Assembly: GCF_036116635.1 (NCBI RefSeq)
Contig: NZ_CP107995.1
Coordinates: 5,704,001 to 5,768,000 of the forward strand
Length of the DNA: 64,000 nucleotides
Reading direction: 5' to 3'
Origin: Amycolatopsis sp. NBC_00345
Lineage (GTDB): Bacteria; Actinomycetota; Actinomycetes; Mycobacteriales; Pseudonocardiaceae
In this document: piece after piece, positions 6,840 to 14,713 of the stretch
Position numbering within the stretch: the stretch's first letter is position 1
How the letters are laid out: each line of letters begins with the position of its first letter
Notes under the pieces: generated by a model
Seen by the model: the letters and a program-made list of their open reading frames with translations, nothing else
Database searches by the model: none
What the model was told of the DNA's origin: nothing
Translations under genes and position numbers: made by a program

Positions 6840-8348
6840 ATGGATGTCGCGATCATCGGGGCCGGGCTCGCGGGGCTCACCACCGCCAAAGTGCTGCTGC
6901 AGGCGGGCCACGACGTCGAAGTCTTCGACCGGACGCCCGATCTGGGCGGGGTGTGGAGCCGGACCCGCCGCTACCCCGGCGTCACCACGCAGAGCCCCAA
7001 GGCGCAGTACTCGTTCTCCGACTTCCCGATGCCCGCGCACTTCCCGGAATGGCCCACCGGCGCCCAGATCCAGGATTACCTGGAGGCGTACGCCGCGGAA
7101 TTCGGCGTCACCGCGCACCTGCGGCTCGGGACCACGGTCGAAGCCGCCGTGCCCGACGGTCCCCAGTGGACGGTGACGACCCGGGCCGCGGGTGAGGCGG
7201 TCACGAGGACGTTCGACCGGGTCGTCGTCGCCAACGGCGTGTTCTGCGAACCCGCGATCCCGGGCTATCCCGGCCACGCGGAGTTCGCGGGGGCCGGCGG
7301 GCGGCTGCTGGCCGGCAGCGACTTCCACGACGTCGAGGACGCCCGCGGGAAGCACGTTCTGGTGGTCGGCTACGGGAAATCGGCCTGCGACGTGACGGTC
7401 GCGCTCAGCGAGGTCGCGGCGGACACCACCGTCATCGCGCGGCAGCTGTTGTGGAAGGTGCCCCGCAGGATCGCCGGCTTCCTGAACTTCAAGATGCTGC
7501 TGCTGACGCGGATGGGCGAGGCGCTGTTCCGCTACCGGTGGCTGCGCGGTTTCGAGAAGTTCTTGCACGGCCCCGGAAACCGGCTGCGGCGGTCGATGCT
7601 GAACACCATCGGCACGGTGTCCGTGCGCCAGTTCCGGCTCGACCGCCACGGCCTGGTGCCGCGCGGCCGGATGGAGGACATCGTCAAGGGCGCGATCGGC
7701 CTGGCCACCGAAGGGTTCTTCGAGGGCGTGGCCGACGGCTCGATCCGCGTCCGCCGGGACATGACCATCAAGCGCCTGCTGGCCGACGGCGGCCGGCCGG
7801 GCGCCGAACTCGCCGACGGCACGGTGCTGCCCGCCGACCTGGTCGTCTGCGCGACCGGCTTCACCCAGGGCGTGCCGTTCCTCGACGACGCGGTGCAGCG
7901 GCGGCTGTTCGACGAGCGCGGGAACTTCATGCTCTACCGGCAGATCCAGCCGGTCGGAGTGCCGGGGCTCTACTTCAACGGTTACAACTCGTCGTTCTTC
8001 AGCCCGCTCAACGCCGAGATGGCGGCGTTGTGGATCGCCGCCGACCTCGCGGGCGCGCTCGCCCTGCCGGGCGCGGAGGCCCGCCGCGCCGACGTCGTCG
8101 GGCAGCTCGCCTTCCTGGACGAGGCGACCGGCGCGCACCACTGCCGCGGCACCAAGATCATCCCGTTCTCAATGCACAATGTGGACGAGGTGCTCGGCGA
8201 CCTCGGCCTGCAGGTCAGCCGCCGCACCCGCGCGGCGCACTGGCTGAACCCCGTTTCCCCCGCGGCGTACCGCAAGCTGACGCCCACGCTGCTGACGCGG
8301 CTGGCGGACCGGAACGAGACCCCGAAACCGAGCAACGCGGCGCTCTGA
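6840..8348 (+). CDS. FAD/NAD(P)-dependent flavin monooxygenase (FMO/Baeyer-Villiger type)
   Basis: 502 residues. The FAD-binding motif GAGLAGLTTA is at residues 7-16, a second nucleotide-binding motif GYGKSACDV sits near 178, and CATGFTQG near 340 is the conserved ATG motif that closes the FAD site. This two-dinucleotide architecture is that of class B flavoprotein monooxygenases, which insert one oxygen atom using NADPH. The strict Baeyer-Villiger fingerprint FxGxxxHxxxW is not intact, so it could be an N-hydroxylating or FMO-like enzyme. AGGAGG sits well before the ATG at 6840. It leads a three-gene unit with a cupin and a SnoaL-like protein, downstream of the IclR gene. Confidence 0.85.
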   Translation: MDVAIIGAGLAGLTTAKVLLQAGHDVEVFDRTPDLGGVWSRTRRYPGVTTQSPKAQYSFSDFPMPAHFPEWPTGAQIQDYLEAYAAEFGVTAHLRLGTTVEAAVPDGPQWTVTTRAAGEAVTRTFDRVVVANGVFCEPAIPGYPGHAEFAGAGGRLLAGSDFHDVEDARGKHVLVVGYGKSACDVTVALSEVAADTTVIARQLLWKVPRRIAGFLNFKMLLLTRMGEALFRYRWLRGFEKFLHGPGNRLRRSMLNTIGTVSVRQFRLDRHGLVPRGRMEDIVKGAIGLATEGFFEGVADGSIRVRRDMTIKRLLADGGRPGAELADGTVLPADLVVCATGFTQGVPFLDDAVQRRLFDERGNFMLYRQIQPVGVPGLYFNGYNSSFFSPLNAEMAALWIAADLAGALALPGAEARRADVVGQLAFLDEATGAHHCRGTKIIPFSMHNVDEVLGDLGLQVSRRTRAAHWLNPVSPAAYRKLTPTLLTRLADRNETPKPSNAAL

Positions 8349-8369
8349 CCGCGTCCGAGGAGGATTCCC

Positions 8370-8825
8370 ATGGACACCGCCCCCCAGACCGGACAGCAGG
8401 TCCTGCACCCCGGCGACGGCACGAACCTCGGCGCGATCGGGCTGGGCATCCACGCCCGCCTGACCGGCGCCGACACCAACGGCGCGTACTCCCTGTTCGA
8501 GTACGTCGTGCCGCCGGGCCTCGGCGGCCCGCCGACCCACGTCCACAGCCGGGAGGACGAGCTGTTCACCTGCGTCCAGGGCCGGGTCGAGGTCGAACTC
8601 GACGGCACCCGGCACGTCCTCGGCCCAGGCGATTCGCTGCTGATGCCCCGCGGGGTGCCGCACGTGTTCCGTAACCCGTTCGACGAGGAAACCCGCGTCA
8701 TCGCGGTGGTTTCGCCGCCCGGGCTGGAGAACTACTACCGGGAGCTCAGCGAGCTGCCGCCCGGCCGGGACATGAAACTGGTGGCAGAAGTCATGACCCG
8801 CTACGGACTTTCGCTGCGGAAATGA
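8370..8825 (+). CDS. Cupin protein (quercetin-dioxygenase-like)
   Basis: 151 residues, a single cupin. The first box PTHVHSREDELFTCVQGRVE contains the two His and Glu metal ligands, the second PRGVPHVFRN the third His. Small cupins of this type include quercetin 2,3-dioxygenase-like and isomerase proteins. A clear GAGGA ribosome site precedes the start. Its stop overlaps the next start as ATGA, so it is coupled to the SnoaL-like gene. It is the third separate cupin domain in this 9-kb block. The reaction is not known. Confidence 0.8.
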   Translation: MDTAPQTGQQVLHPGDGTNLGAIGLGIHARLTGADTNGAYSLFEYVVPPGLGGPPTHVHSREDELFTCVQGRVEVELDGTRHVLGPGDSLLMPRGVPHVFRNPFDEETRVIAVVSPPGLENYYRELSELPPGRDMKLVAEVMTRYGLSLRK

Positions 8826-9193
8826 CGACCCCGGAGCGCGAACGCATGGTGCGCGCCATGTGCGCGGCCGTCGACGCCGGTGACGCCGAAGCCTTCGGCG
8901 CCTGGTTCGCCGACAACGCCACCTACACCTTCGGCAACGGCGAAACCCTGACCGGCCGCGACGCGATCGTCGCGGCCACGGCCGGCGCCGCCGGTGCCCT
9001 GCCCTGGGTCCACCACGTCGTCGACCAGATCGCGGACCCGGGCGGCGGCCAGCTGTTCTGCCGGTTCACCATCAAAACGTCGGCTTCCGACGGGACCGAG
9101 CTGGCTCTGCCGTGTGTCACGGTCATGTGGGTGGATGGGATGCGGGTGACCGATTATCGCGTCCACATGGACATCACGCCCGCGCTGGCTTAG
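8822..9193 (+). CDS. SnoaL-like / NTF2-fold protein
   Basis: 123 residues with the SnoaL-like pattern: an N-terminal helix MVRAMCAAVDAGDAEAFGAWFADNATYTFGNGE (quoted in part: AEAFGAWFADNATYTF), LTGRDAI and a strand-rich C-terminal half ending MRVTDYRVHMDI. NTF2-fold proteins of this size act as small cyclases, isomerases or dehydratases, or simply bind a ligand. The ATG overlaps the cupin stop (ATGA), marking an operon with the monooxygenase. The last 20 bp overlap the 3' end of the convergent methyltransferase gene. Substrate unknown. Confidence 0.72.
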   Translation: MTTPERERMVRAMCAAVDAGDAEAFGAWFADNATYTFGNGETLTGRDAIVAATAGAAGALPWVHHVVDQIADPGGGQLFCRFTIKTSASDGTELALPCVTVMWVDGMRVTDYRVHMDITPALA

Positions 9194-9998
9194 CGGTGAG
9201 GAAGTGGGTCTGAATCTGGGCCGGGCGGCCGGAAATCGGCAGCTCGAAGTGGTTGACTGCCGTCACTTCGTCCGTGCCTTCGGCTCGCCAACCGGCCTTC
9301 TCGAAGAGAGCCAGCCACGCGTCGCGTGACAGGATCGTGTGCAGCGGCCCGGCACCGCCGAACATGAGATCGTCCACAGTGGAGACGACGAGGTCCGAAT
9401 CGAATTCGGCGGGATGCACTTCAGCGGTGATGGCCAGGATACTCCCCGGCGCGGCGCGGCTGGAAAGCGCGGCGAAGAGCCGCTCGACGTCACCAGGTTC
9501 GAGGAACAGGGCCAGGTGTTCGGCGATGAACAGTGTCGGCCGATGAGCGTCGTGTCCGGCGCGGGCCAAGATCGCGGCGACATCGTCGCTTCCGAAGTCC
9601 ACCGCGGCCAAGGTGAGGTGCGCGGTGTCAGCCGTTTCGAGTCGTCGAGCCTTGTCGGTGATGATGTCAGGCAGATCCAGGTCGAAGAAGGTCACGCCGG
9701 AATGCCGGAACCGCAGAGCACGGTCGTCGTAACCGGCACCGAGGTTGACGATCTGGGGAACTTCGGCCGCGATGGCGTCCAGTACGAGCTGGTCGAAGTA
9801 CGGGGCCCGGGGCGCCAGTAATTCGAGCGACAGGGCGATATCACTGGGTTCGCCGCCCGGATCGATCGCTTGAAGTCCCTGTACGAGCGCACGCTGCGCG
9901 TCGGGGTCGCCTTCGGTGGTATGTGGTCGCGTGAATTCGGCGCGTCCGAGTGCGCACACTTCTCGAATCATGGTCAATAGCGGGTTTTCCGGTTGCAC
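9174..9998 (-). CDS. LCM-type SAM-dependent methyltransferase
   Basis: 274 residues. The SAM-binding segment NLGAGYDDRALRF (near residue 90) followed by FFDLDLPDII is the signature of the leucine-carboxyl-methyltransferase-like family (PF04072), common in actinobacterial secondary metabolism. These enzymes methylate small carboxylates or hydroxyls. The GTG at 9998 has AAGGAGA nine to ten bases upstream, and that ribosome site overlaps the stop of the upstream MarR gene, indicating co-transcription. The methyl acceptor is unknown; detoxification or modification of a catabolic intermediate under MarR control is possible. Confidence 0.85.
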   Translation of the reverse strand: MQPENPLLTMIREVCALGRAEFTRPHTTEGDPDAQRALVQGLQAIDPGGEPSDIALSLELLAPRAPYFDQLVLDAIAAEVPQIVNLGAGYDDRALRFRHSGVTFFDLDLPDIITDKARRLETADTAHLTLAAVDFGSDDVAAILARAGHDAHRPTLFIAEHLALFLEPGDVERLFAALSSRAAPGSILAITAEVHPAEFDSDLVVSTVDDLMFGGAGPLHTILSRDAWLALFEKAGWRAEGTDEVTAVNHFELPISGRPAQIQTHFLTAKPARA

Positions 9999-10012
9999 TG
10001 TGGCTTGTCTCC

Positions 10013-10468
10013 TTAGGACTGGGCGCGCTCGCCCGGATTCGGCAGATCAGCGGTGATTTTGTCGAGCAGTTTCTGGAGGGTGGCTCGCTCCGAACGGGTC
10101 AACGGCGCGAGGATCGATTCGTCCACGGCGATCATCGCGTCGTCACGCCCCGCGATGAGCTCGATGCCCGCGCCGGTGGCGAAAACGCGTTTGCTGCGTT
10201 CGTTGCCGTCTTCGGTGCGGCGTTCAACGAGATTCCGCGCTTCGAGCCCCCGCAGGACACCGGAGACATTCGCCGGAGTCGTGCGCGTCGCCTCCGCGAT
10301 GTCGCGCTGGATGGCGCCGGGGTTGCCGGCGAGGTAGCTGAGCACAAACGCCTGCTGCAGGCTCAGCCCTCGATCGCGGATCCAGCCCTGCCCGGCCTGC
10401 ACCTGGGCCCAGCCGATGACCTTGAGCTGGTCGAGCGGGCCGGCAGGGGTAGGTTTCGGCTGGTCCAT
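10013..10468 (-). CDS. MarR-family regulator (first of three)
   Basis: 151 residues with the MarR winged helix: LSLQQAFVLSYLAGNPGAIQ, then the recognition helix TRTTPANVSGVLRGLEARNLVERR and the wing TEDGNERSKRVFAT. MarR proteins are dimeric repressors released by phenolic or oxidative ligands. It lies between ribB and the methyltransferase gene on the same strand. The start is preceded by TAAGGT exactly six bases before ATG, and by four TTAAC words, so it is probably autoregulated. It may control the methyltransferase 14 bp downstream. Confidence 0.88.
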   Translation of the reverse strand: MDQPKPTPAGPLDQLKVIGWAQVQAGQGWIRDRGLSLQQAFVLSYLAGNPGAIQRDIAEATRTTPANVSGVLRGLEARNLVERRTEDGNERSKRVFATGAGIELIAGRDDAMIAVDESILAPLTRSERATLQKLLDKITADLPNPGERAQS

Positions 10469-10474
10469 GCCAAG

Positions 10475-10512
10475 ACCTTAACTATTAACTCCTTAACAGT
10501 CAACCTCTTAAC
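10475..10512 (-). promoter_or_regulatory. Promoter and TTAAC repeat operator of the first MarR gene
   Basis: On the minus strand TTGACT (10503-10498), 17 bases, then TAAGGT (10480-10475) and ATG six bases later form a good promoter with leaderless geometry. Four TTAAC words on the plus strand (10478, 10485, 10493, 10508) cover the whole promoter, as expected for a repressor site. The 3' codons of ribB overlap the upstream end. Confidence 0.55.
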
Positions 10513-11156
10513 TTGGGAATGGACACACACCGTTCTTCCAGGGACAGCGGATGCCGACGCCGGTAGGAAATCAACTCGGCGATCGTCAGGGTGGGCAGGT
10601 CGTACCGAAGCCCAAGGGCGTTGATGCCGGGGCCGCGGAGCATCGACCCGTCGTCGTCGACCAGTTCGGCGATGGCCGCGACCGGCGGCAGACCGGCGAG
10701 CCGGCAGAGGTCGACCGCGGCTTCGGTGTGCCCGGGGCGCTCCAGCACCCCACCAGGTCGCGCGCGCAGCGGCAGGATGTGCCCGGGGCGAGCCAGGTCC
10801 GCAGCGGTGGTCGCCGGGTCCGCGAGCGTCCGCAATGTACGGGCGCGGTCGGCGGCGCTGATGCCGGTGGTCACGCCGGCCTTCGCGTCCACGGTCACCG
10901 TGTAGGCGGTGCCGCGCGGGTCCTCGTTCCGGTCCACCATGAGCGGGAGCCGCAGGTCGACGGCCCGGCGGGCGGTCGTCGGCGCGCACAGCAGGCCCGA
11001 GGTGCGCCGGATCGTCCACGCGACCCAGTCCGTCGTGACGGCGTGCGCGGCGAGCACCACGTCGCCCTCGTTTTCGCGATCATGCGCGTCGGCCACCAGC
11101 ACTGGCCGCCCGTCGCGCAGGGCAACCAAGGCGGCGTTCACTCGATCCCGTGTCAT
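10500..11156 (-). CDS. ribB: 3,4-dihydroxy-2-butanone-4-phosphate synthase (stand-alone RibB)
   Basis: 218 residues of RibB only, without the GTP cyclohydrolase II domain found in many actinobacterial RibA/RibB fusions. Catalytic motifs are intact: DRENEGD (acidic loop), TTGISAADRARTLR, PGHILPLRARPGG, and the His/Glu pair in PGHTEAAVDL and AIAELV. RibB turns ribulose 5-phosphate into the four-carbon precursor of riboflavin. The ATG at 11156 has no ribosome site but lies six bases after TATACT. Its promoter carries the same palindrome as the flavin reductase promoter, so it is probably an extra, pathway-specific copy feeding FMN to the monooxygenase. Essential ribosynthesis genes are not nearby. 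Confidence 0.88.
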   Translation of the reverse strand: MTRDRVNAALVALRDGRPVLVADAHDRENEGDVVLAAHAVTTDWVAWTIRRTSGLLCAPTTARRAVDLRLPLMVDRNEDPRGTAYTVTVDAKAGVTTGISAADRARTLRTLADPATTAADLARPGHILPLRARPGGVLERPGHTEAAVDLCRLAGLPPVAAIAELVDDDGSMLRGPGINALGLRYDLPTLTIAELISYRRRHPLSLEERCVSIPKLRG

Positions 11157-11197
11157 GAATCGAGTATAAGCATGCTTACGCCCTATCTGCATGCTTA
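11157..11197 (-). promoter_or_regulatory. ribB promoter with two AAGCATGCTT-type operators
   Basis: TATACT (11168-11163 on the minus strand) is a -10 box six bases from the ribB ATG. The perfect palindrome TAAGCATGCTTA (11167-11178) overlaps its upstream side, and a second site TCTGCATGCTTA (11186-11197) follows 19 bp away, centre to centre. The second site overlaps the stop of the MarR gene. Confidence 0.6.
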
Positions 11198-11716
11198 GTT
11201 TTCGGGACGACCCAACTCCCTCAACTCGTACTCGACCACAAGGGCGGCCTGCCGCAGTTGACGATCGGCGGCGACGATGTCCTCCCGGCCGAGGATCCCG
11301 TTGAGCGTGCCGCTGATCTTGAGCACTTCGCCGCCCATCTCGTCCAAAGCGTCCTGTCCGGCCTCGGTGACCTTGAGCGACAGCGCCCGCTCGCTCTCCG
11401 GATGCGAGCTGCGCTCCACAAAACCGCGGCTCTCCAGCTGCGTGACGATGCGGGTCATGGTCTGCGGCCGGGAGTAGCAGCGCCGGGCCAGCTGAGCGAG
11501 GGTGAGATGGGGCTGATTGGCCAGGATGCGCAGCGCCGTGTAGCTCGACAGCGTCATGTTCCACGGCCGCAGCCGCGTATTGCCGATCCTCGTGACCGCG
11601 CGTTCGAACCGGAACACCGCGTCGATCAGAGAGGACGCTTCGTCCATGTCCGTCGTCGCCCGCGACGGCGAACGGCCGTCGTCGAACGGGTCGACGTAGG
11701 GCAGCGAATCTGTCAT
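11195..11716 (-). CDS. MarR-family repressor of the flavin/monooxygenase regulon
   Basis: 173 residues from the ATG at 11716. The MarR fold is clear: LSSYTALRILANQPHLTLAQ, recognition helix YSRPQTMTRIVTQLESRGFVER and a wing with SHPESERALSLKVTEAG. It sits between the two genes whose promoters carry the TAAGCATGCTTA palindrome, one upstream and one downstream, so it is the best candidate to bind it. A third promoter with the same palindrome lies 7 kb away. The ATG is six bases after TACGCT without a ribosome site. The ligand would be the pathway substrate or an early product. Target assignment is inference from position and symmetry. Confidence 0.88.
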   Translation of the reverse strand: MTDSLPYVDPFDDGRSPSRATTDMDEASSLIDAVFRFERAVTRIGNTRLRPWNMTLSSYTALRILANQPHLTLAQLARRCYSRPQTMTRIVTQLESRGFVERSSHPESERALSLKVTEAGQDALDEMGGEVLKISGTLNGILGREDIVAADRQLRQAALVVEYELRELGRPEN

Positions 11717-11749
11717 CCGGGCAGCGTAGCGGCATCGCACCCGCAAGTG

Positions 11750-11800
11750 TCAGCATGCTTGCATTCGTATCCGAACGCTTATATAATCTCAGCATGCTTA
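11750..11800 (+). promoter_or_regulatory. Flavin reductase promoter with a three-site MarR operator
   Basis: TTGCAT (11759-11764), 17 bases, TATAAT (11782-11787), then ATG six bases later at 11794: a near-consensus leaderless promoter. TCAGCATGCTTG (11750-11761) covers the -35, a weaker copy TCCGAACGCTTA (11770-11781) fills the spacer, and TCAGCATGCTTA (11789-11800) covers the start codon. Centres are 20 and 19 bp apart, so three dimers would lie on one face of the helix. Confidence 0.65.
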
Positions 11801-12291
11801 CATCTGACTCGGTGATCGACCCCCAGCGGTTCCGGTCGGTGCTGGGGCACTTCCCCAGCGGCGTCGCGGCGATCACCTCGCTCGACGCCCAAGGCAGGCC
11901 GGTGGGCATGGCCGTCTCGTCGTTCACCTCGGTGTCGCTCGACCCGCCACTGGTGGCGTTCCTGCCCGGCAAGACGTCCTCGACGTTCCCGGTCATCGCC
12001 ACGCGCGGCACGTTCTGCGTCAACGTCCTCGCCGCCGGCCAGGAGCCGGTGTGCCGCGCGCTGGCCGTGCCCGGCGGCGACAAGTTCGCCGACGTGGGCT
12101 GGCAGCCGGGGCCGCACGGAGATCCCGTGCTCGACGGCGTCGTCGCCTGGATCGGCTGCACGATCGAGACCGTGCACGACGCGGGCGACCACCGGATCGT
12201 CGTCGGCCGGGTCGACGACCTGGCCACCGGCACCGCGGTGAAACCCCTGCTGTTCTTCCGCAGCCGGTACAGCCACTTCGCGGCCGCCTGA
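11794..12291 (+). CDS. Flavin reductase (HpaC-like, FMN-binding split barrel)
   Basis: 165 residues of the flavin-reductase-like split barrel: FRSVLGHFPSGVAAITS, VGMAVSSFTSVSLDPPLVAFLPGKTSSTFP and GTFCVNVLA match the HpaC/ActVB group that reduces free FMN or FAD with NAD(P)H. Such enzymes supply reduced flavin to a separate monooxygenase, here the LLM-class enzyme at 13691. The ATG at 11794 is chosen because it lies six bases after TATAAT; no ribosome site exists and a start further upstream would overlap the promoter. First gene of a rightward set running to about 18.8 kb. Confidence 0.9.
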   Translation: MLTSDSVIDPQRFRSVLGHFPSGVAAITSLDAQGRPVGMAVSSFTSVSLDPPLVAFLPGKTSSTFPVIATRGTFCVNVLAAGQEPVCRALAVPGGDKFADVGWQPGPHGDPVLDGVVAWIGCTIETVHDAGDHRIVVGRVDDLATGTAVKPLLFFRSRYSHFAAA

Positions 12292-12419
12292 GCGGCACGC
12301 GGTTCGGCCATCTTCGCCGAGGTCACCGGCGACCAGCGCCCGCTCGCCCACCTGCTGATGGCCGCGGCCGTCGTCAGGGGTGGCCACGGCCACGGTGGCG
12401 TTCTCCCGCCAGCCCACGC

Positions 12420-12595
12420 CCGCCCGCCAGCCGGGCCCGCCAGCCGCACCCGCCCGCCACATTCGCCCGCCACATTCGCCCGCCACATTCGCCCGCCACA
12501 TTCGCCCGCCAGCCTGACCCGCCCGCCACATTCGCCCGCCACATTCGCCCGCCAGCCGCACCCGCCCGCCACATTCGCCCGCCAGTCGCGCCCGC
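12420..12595. repeat. 13-bp minisatellite in the flavin reductase-dehydrogenase gap
   Basis: The 354-bp gap 12292-12645 holds no gene I can support. Most of it is a tandem array of CCCGCCACATTCG, seven copies in runs of four, two and one, broken by 17-bp variants beginning CCCGCCAG. The 13-bp period is not a multiple of three, so it is not coding in a repeating frame. Three such interruptions suggest a longer 56-bp-like higher-order unit. Copy number may vary between strains. Confidence 0.8.
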
Positions 12596-12645
12596 AAGCC
12601 CACGTTCTCCCCCACCATCACGCCACAACCCGCGGAGGCCGGTTC

Positions 12646-13638
12646 ATGACCACCCTTTCCCTGTCCGAGGCCCGCGCGCTCGTCACGGCGGCGATGGCCG
12701 AGTCCGGGCACAGCGCCAGTGACGCCGAGCTCATCGCCGATCACCTGCTCGACTGCGAACTGCGCGGGCTGTCGTTCGGCGGCCTCGCCCGCGCACTGTC
12801 CATAGTGGAACGAATCCACGCCACTCCGGCGCCGGCCCGGCCGATCCGGGTAGTCGCCGAGACCGCGGTGTCCGCCACCCTCGACGGCGGCGACCAGGTC
12901 GGCTACATCGTCGGCATGCGCGCGCTCGACCTGGCGATGGAGAAGGCGCGCGCACAGGGAATGGCCGTCGTCGGTGCCCGCAACACCTGGTACACCGGCA
13001 TGTTCTCCTACTACCTGGAGAAGGCCGCCGCGGCCGGGTTCGCCGGGATGATCGCCGGCAGCGGACCCGCGGTCGTGGCCCCGCACGGCGGCACCGAAGG
13101 CCGGTTCGGCACGAACCCGATCGCGTTCGGCTTCCCGGCGACGCCGGCCCCGGTCATCTGGGACATCGGCACGTCCGCCGTCATGTACGGCGAAGTGATG
13201 CTGAAGGCGCGGCTCGGCGAGAAGCTGGAACCAGGGCAGGCCTACGACGCCACGGGCGAACCGACGCTCGAACCGGCCGCGGCGCTCGAAGGCGCGTTCG
13301 GCGTGTGGGGCGGGCACAAGGGCTCGGGGCTGGCCATGGTCGTCCAGCTGCTCGGCATGATGAGCGGCGCGGCCGCCGCGCCGCCCGGGGTGTCGGACTG
13401 CGGCTTCTTCGTCCTGCTGGTCGACCCGGGCGCACTCACCGACACCGGCGACTACCACCACCGGGTCACCGCCTTCGCCGAGTCGATCCGGGCGACCCGG
13501 CCCGTCGACGGCGGCACCGCCGTCCGGGTGCCGTTCGACCGCTCCGCGGCCGGCCGCGAGGAGACGCTGCGGCGCGGCACGATCGGCGTGGCCGAAGCCG
13601 TGGTCACGGCCCTGCGCCGAATAGCGGGCCACGACTGA
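12646..13638 (+). CDS. Ldh2/malate-lactate dehydrogenase-family oxidoreductase
   Basis: 330 residues of the Ldh_2 family (PF02615): GTEGRFGTNPIAFGFP, WDIGTSAVMYGEVMLKA, GQAYDATGEPT and WGGHKGSGLAMVVQLL. Family members reduce or oxidise 2-keto/2-hydroxy acids or cyclic imines with NAD(P)H. The segment that normally reads SHG, containing the catalytic His, is SFGG here (residues 43-46, in RGLSFGGLAR), so the acid/base residue appears lost and activity may be altered. GCGGAGG precedes the ATG. It follows the minisatellite and precedes the LLM monooxygenase, consistent with one operon. Confidence 0.82.
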   Translation: MTTLSLSEARALVTAAMAESGHSASDAELIADHLLDCELRGLSFGGLARALSIVERIHATPAPARPIRVVAETAVSATLDGGDQVGYIVGMRALDLAMEKARAQGMAVVGARNTWYTGMFSYYLEKAAAAGFAGMIAGSGPAVVAPHGGTEGRFGTNPIAFGFPATPAPVIWDIGTSAVMYGEVMLKARLGEKLEPGQAYDATGEPTLEPAAALEGAFGVWGGHKGSGLAMVVQLLGMMSGAAAAPPGVSDCGFFVLLVDPGALTDTGDYHHRVTAFAESIRATRPVDGGTAVRVPFDRSAAGREETLRRGTIGVAEAVVTALRRIAGHD

Positions 13639-13690
13639 GAGAAACCCTTTCCCCGCAACGAATTCCACCCGTATCACCAAGGAGGAAACC

Positions 13691-14713
13691 ATGGTCGAGT
13701 TCTTCACCGGGCTCCAGCCCCTCGAAGCGGACGAGACCGGCCCGGACCGGATGATCACCCGAATCCAGGAGCTGGACCGCTCCGAGGTGATCGACCGCGT
13801 CCTCGTCGGATACTCCTCCACCTGGCCGCACAACCACGCGACCGCGCCGTTCGCGCTCGCCCGGTCGGAGAAGTTCTCGCCCATCGTCGCGCACCGGCCC
13901 GGTGTCATGCCGCCGGTCGCCGCGGCTCGCTACTTCGCCACGCTCGACGTCCTGGCCCGCGGCCGGCTCGCCGTCAACGTGGTCGTCGGCGGGTCCGACA
14001 AGGACCTGCGCCGCGAGTCGGACGACCTGCCCAAGGCCGAGCGCTACCGGCGTGCGGTCGAGTACCTCGACGTCGTCCGCCGCACCTGGACCTCGACGGA
14101 ATCGTTCGACCACCACGGCGAGTACTACACCGCCGAGGCCGTGAAGATCCAGACCAAGCCGGTGCAGGGCCAGGTGCCGATCTTCATGGGCGGCGAGAGC
14201 GACGACGCGGTGGACTTCGGCGCCCGCCACGCCGACCTGTACATGCTGTGGGGCGAGCCGTTCGCCGGCACGAAGGAGCGCATCGACCGGGTCGCCGCGG
14301 CCGCCGAGGGCTACGACCGGAAGATGCGGTTCTCGCTGAGCCTGCGCCTGTTCGTCGGCGACACCGACGACGAAGCCTGGGCCCAGGCCCGCGCCGTCGA
14401 GCGGCAGATCGCGGAGGCCTCCGGGAAGTTCCTGCACTCGTCGTCGACCGACACCTCAGTCGGCCGGGCCCGGGCGCTCGCACTGACCGACGAGGAGCTG
14501 CACGACGACTGCTTCTGGACCGGGCTGACGAAACTGCTGGGTGGTTTCGCCAACTCCCAGGCCCTCGTGGGCACCGAGGAGCGCATCCTGAACACACTGG
14601 GCACCTACCGCGACCTCGGCGTGGACACGTTCCTCGTGACCACCGGCGCCGAGGCGAGCTGGGACCCGGCGCTGGAAGGCTTCCTGGCCAGGGTGAAGAA
14701 GGAGCTGGCATGA
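13691..14713 (+). CDS. LLM-class FMNH2-dependent monooxygenase (SsuD-like)
   Basis: 340 residues, a TIM-barrel luciferase-like protein. FALARSEKFSPIVAHRPGVMPPVAAARYFATLD followed by GRLAVNVVVGGSDKDLRRE (both cited in part) and VPIFMGGESDDAVDFGARHADLYMLWGEP follow the SsuD alkanesulfonate and related monooxygenases. These enzymes use reduced FMN from a partner reductase to break C-S bonds or perform Baeyer-Villiger reactions. AAGGAGG lies before the ATG. It is separated from the reductase gene by one dehydrogenase gene and overlaps the acyl-CoA ligase start (ATGA). The two genes together form a two-component monooxygenase. Substrate unknown. Confidence 0.88.
   Translation: MVEFFTGLQPLEADETGPDRMITRIQELDRSEVIDRVLVGYSSTWPHNHATAPFALARSEKFSPIVAHRPGVMPPVAAARYFATLDVLARGRLAVNVVVGGSDKDLRRESDDLPKAERYRRAVEYLDVVRRTWTSTESFDHHGEYYTAEAVKIQTKPVQGQVPIFMGGESDDAVDFGARHADLYMLWGEPFAGTKERIDRVAAAAEGYDRKMRFSLSLRLFVGDTDDEAWAQARAVERQIAEASGKFLHSSSTDTSVGRARALALTDEELHDDCFWTGLTKLLGGFANSQALVGTEERILNTLGTYRDLGVDTFLVTTGAEASWDPALEGFLARVKKELA

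Noticed and set aside
12358..12645. An N-terminal extension of the dehydrogenase through the minisatellite
   Set aside because: The Pro/His/Arg text comes from the 13-bp repeat; a good ribosome site and the family start lie at 12646.
11779..13908. Long minus-strand frames over the dehydrogenase genes
   Set aside because: Antisense shadows of well-supported plus-strand genes, with low-complexity Gly/Arg sequence.
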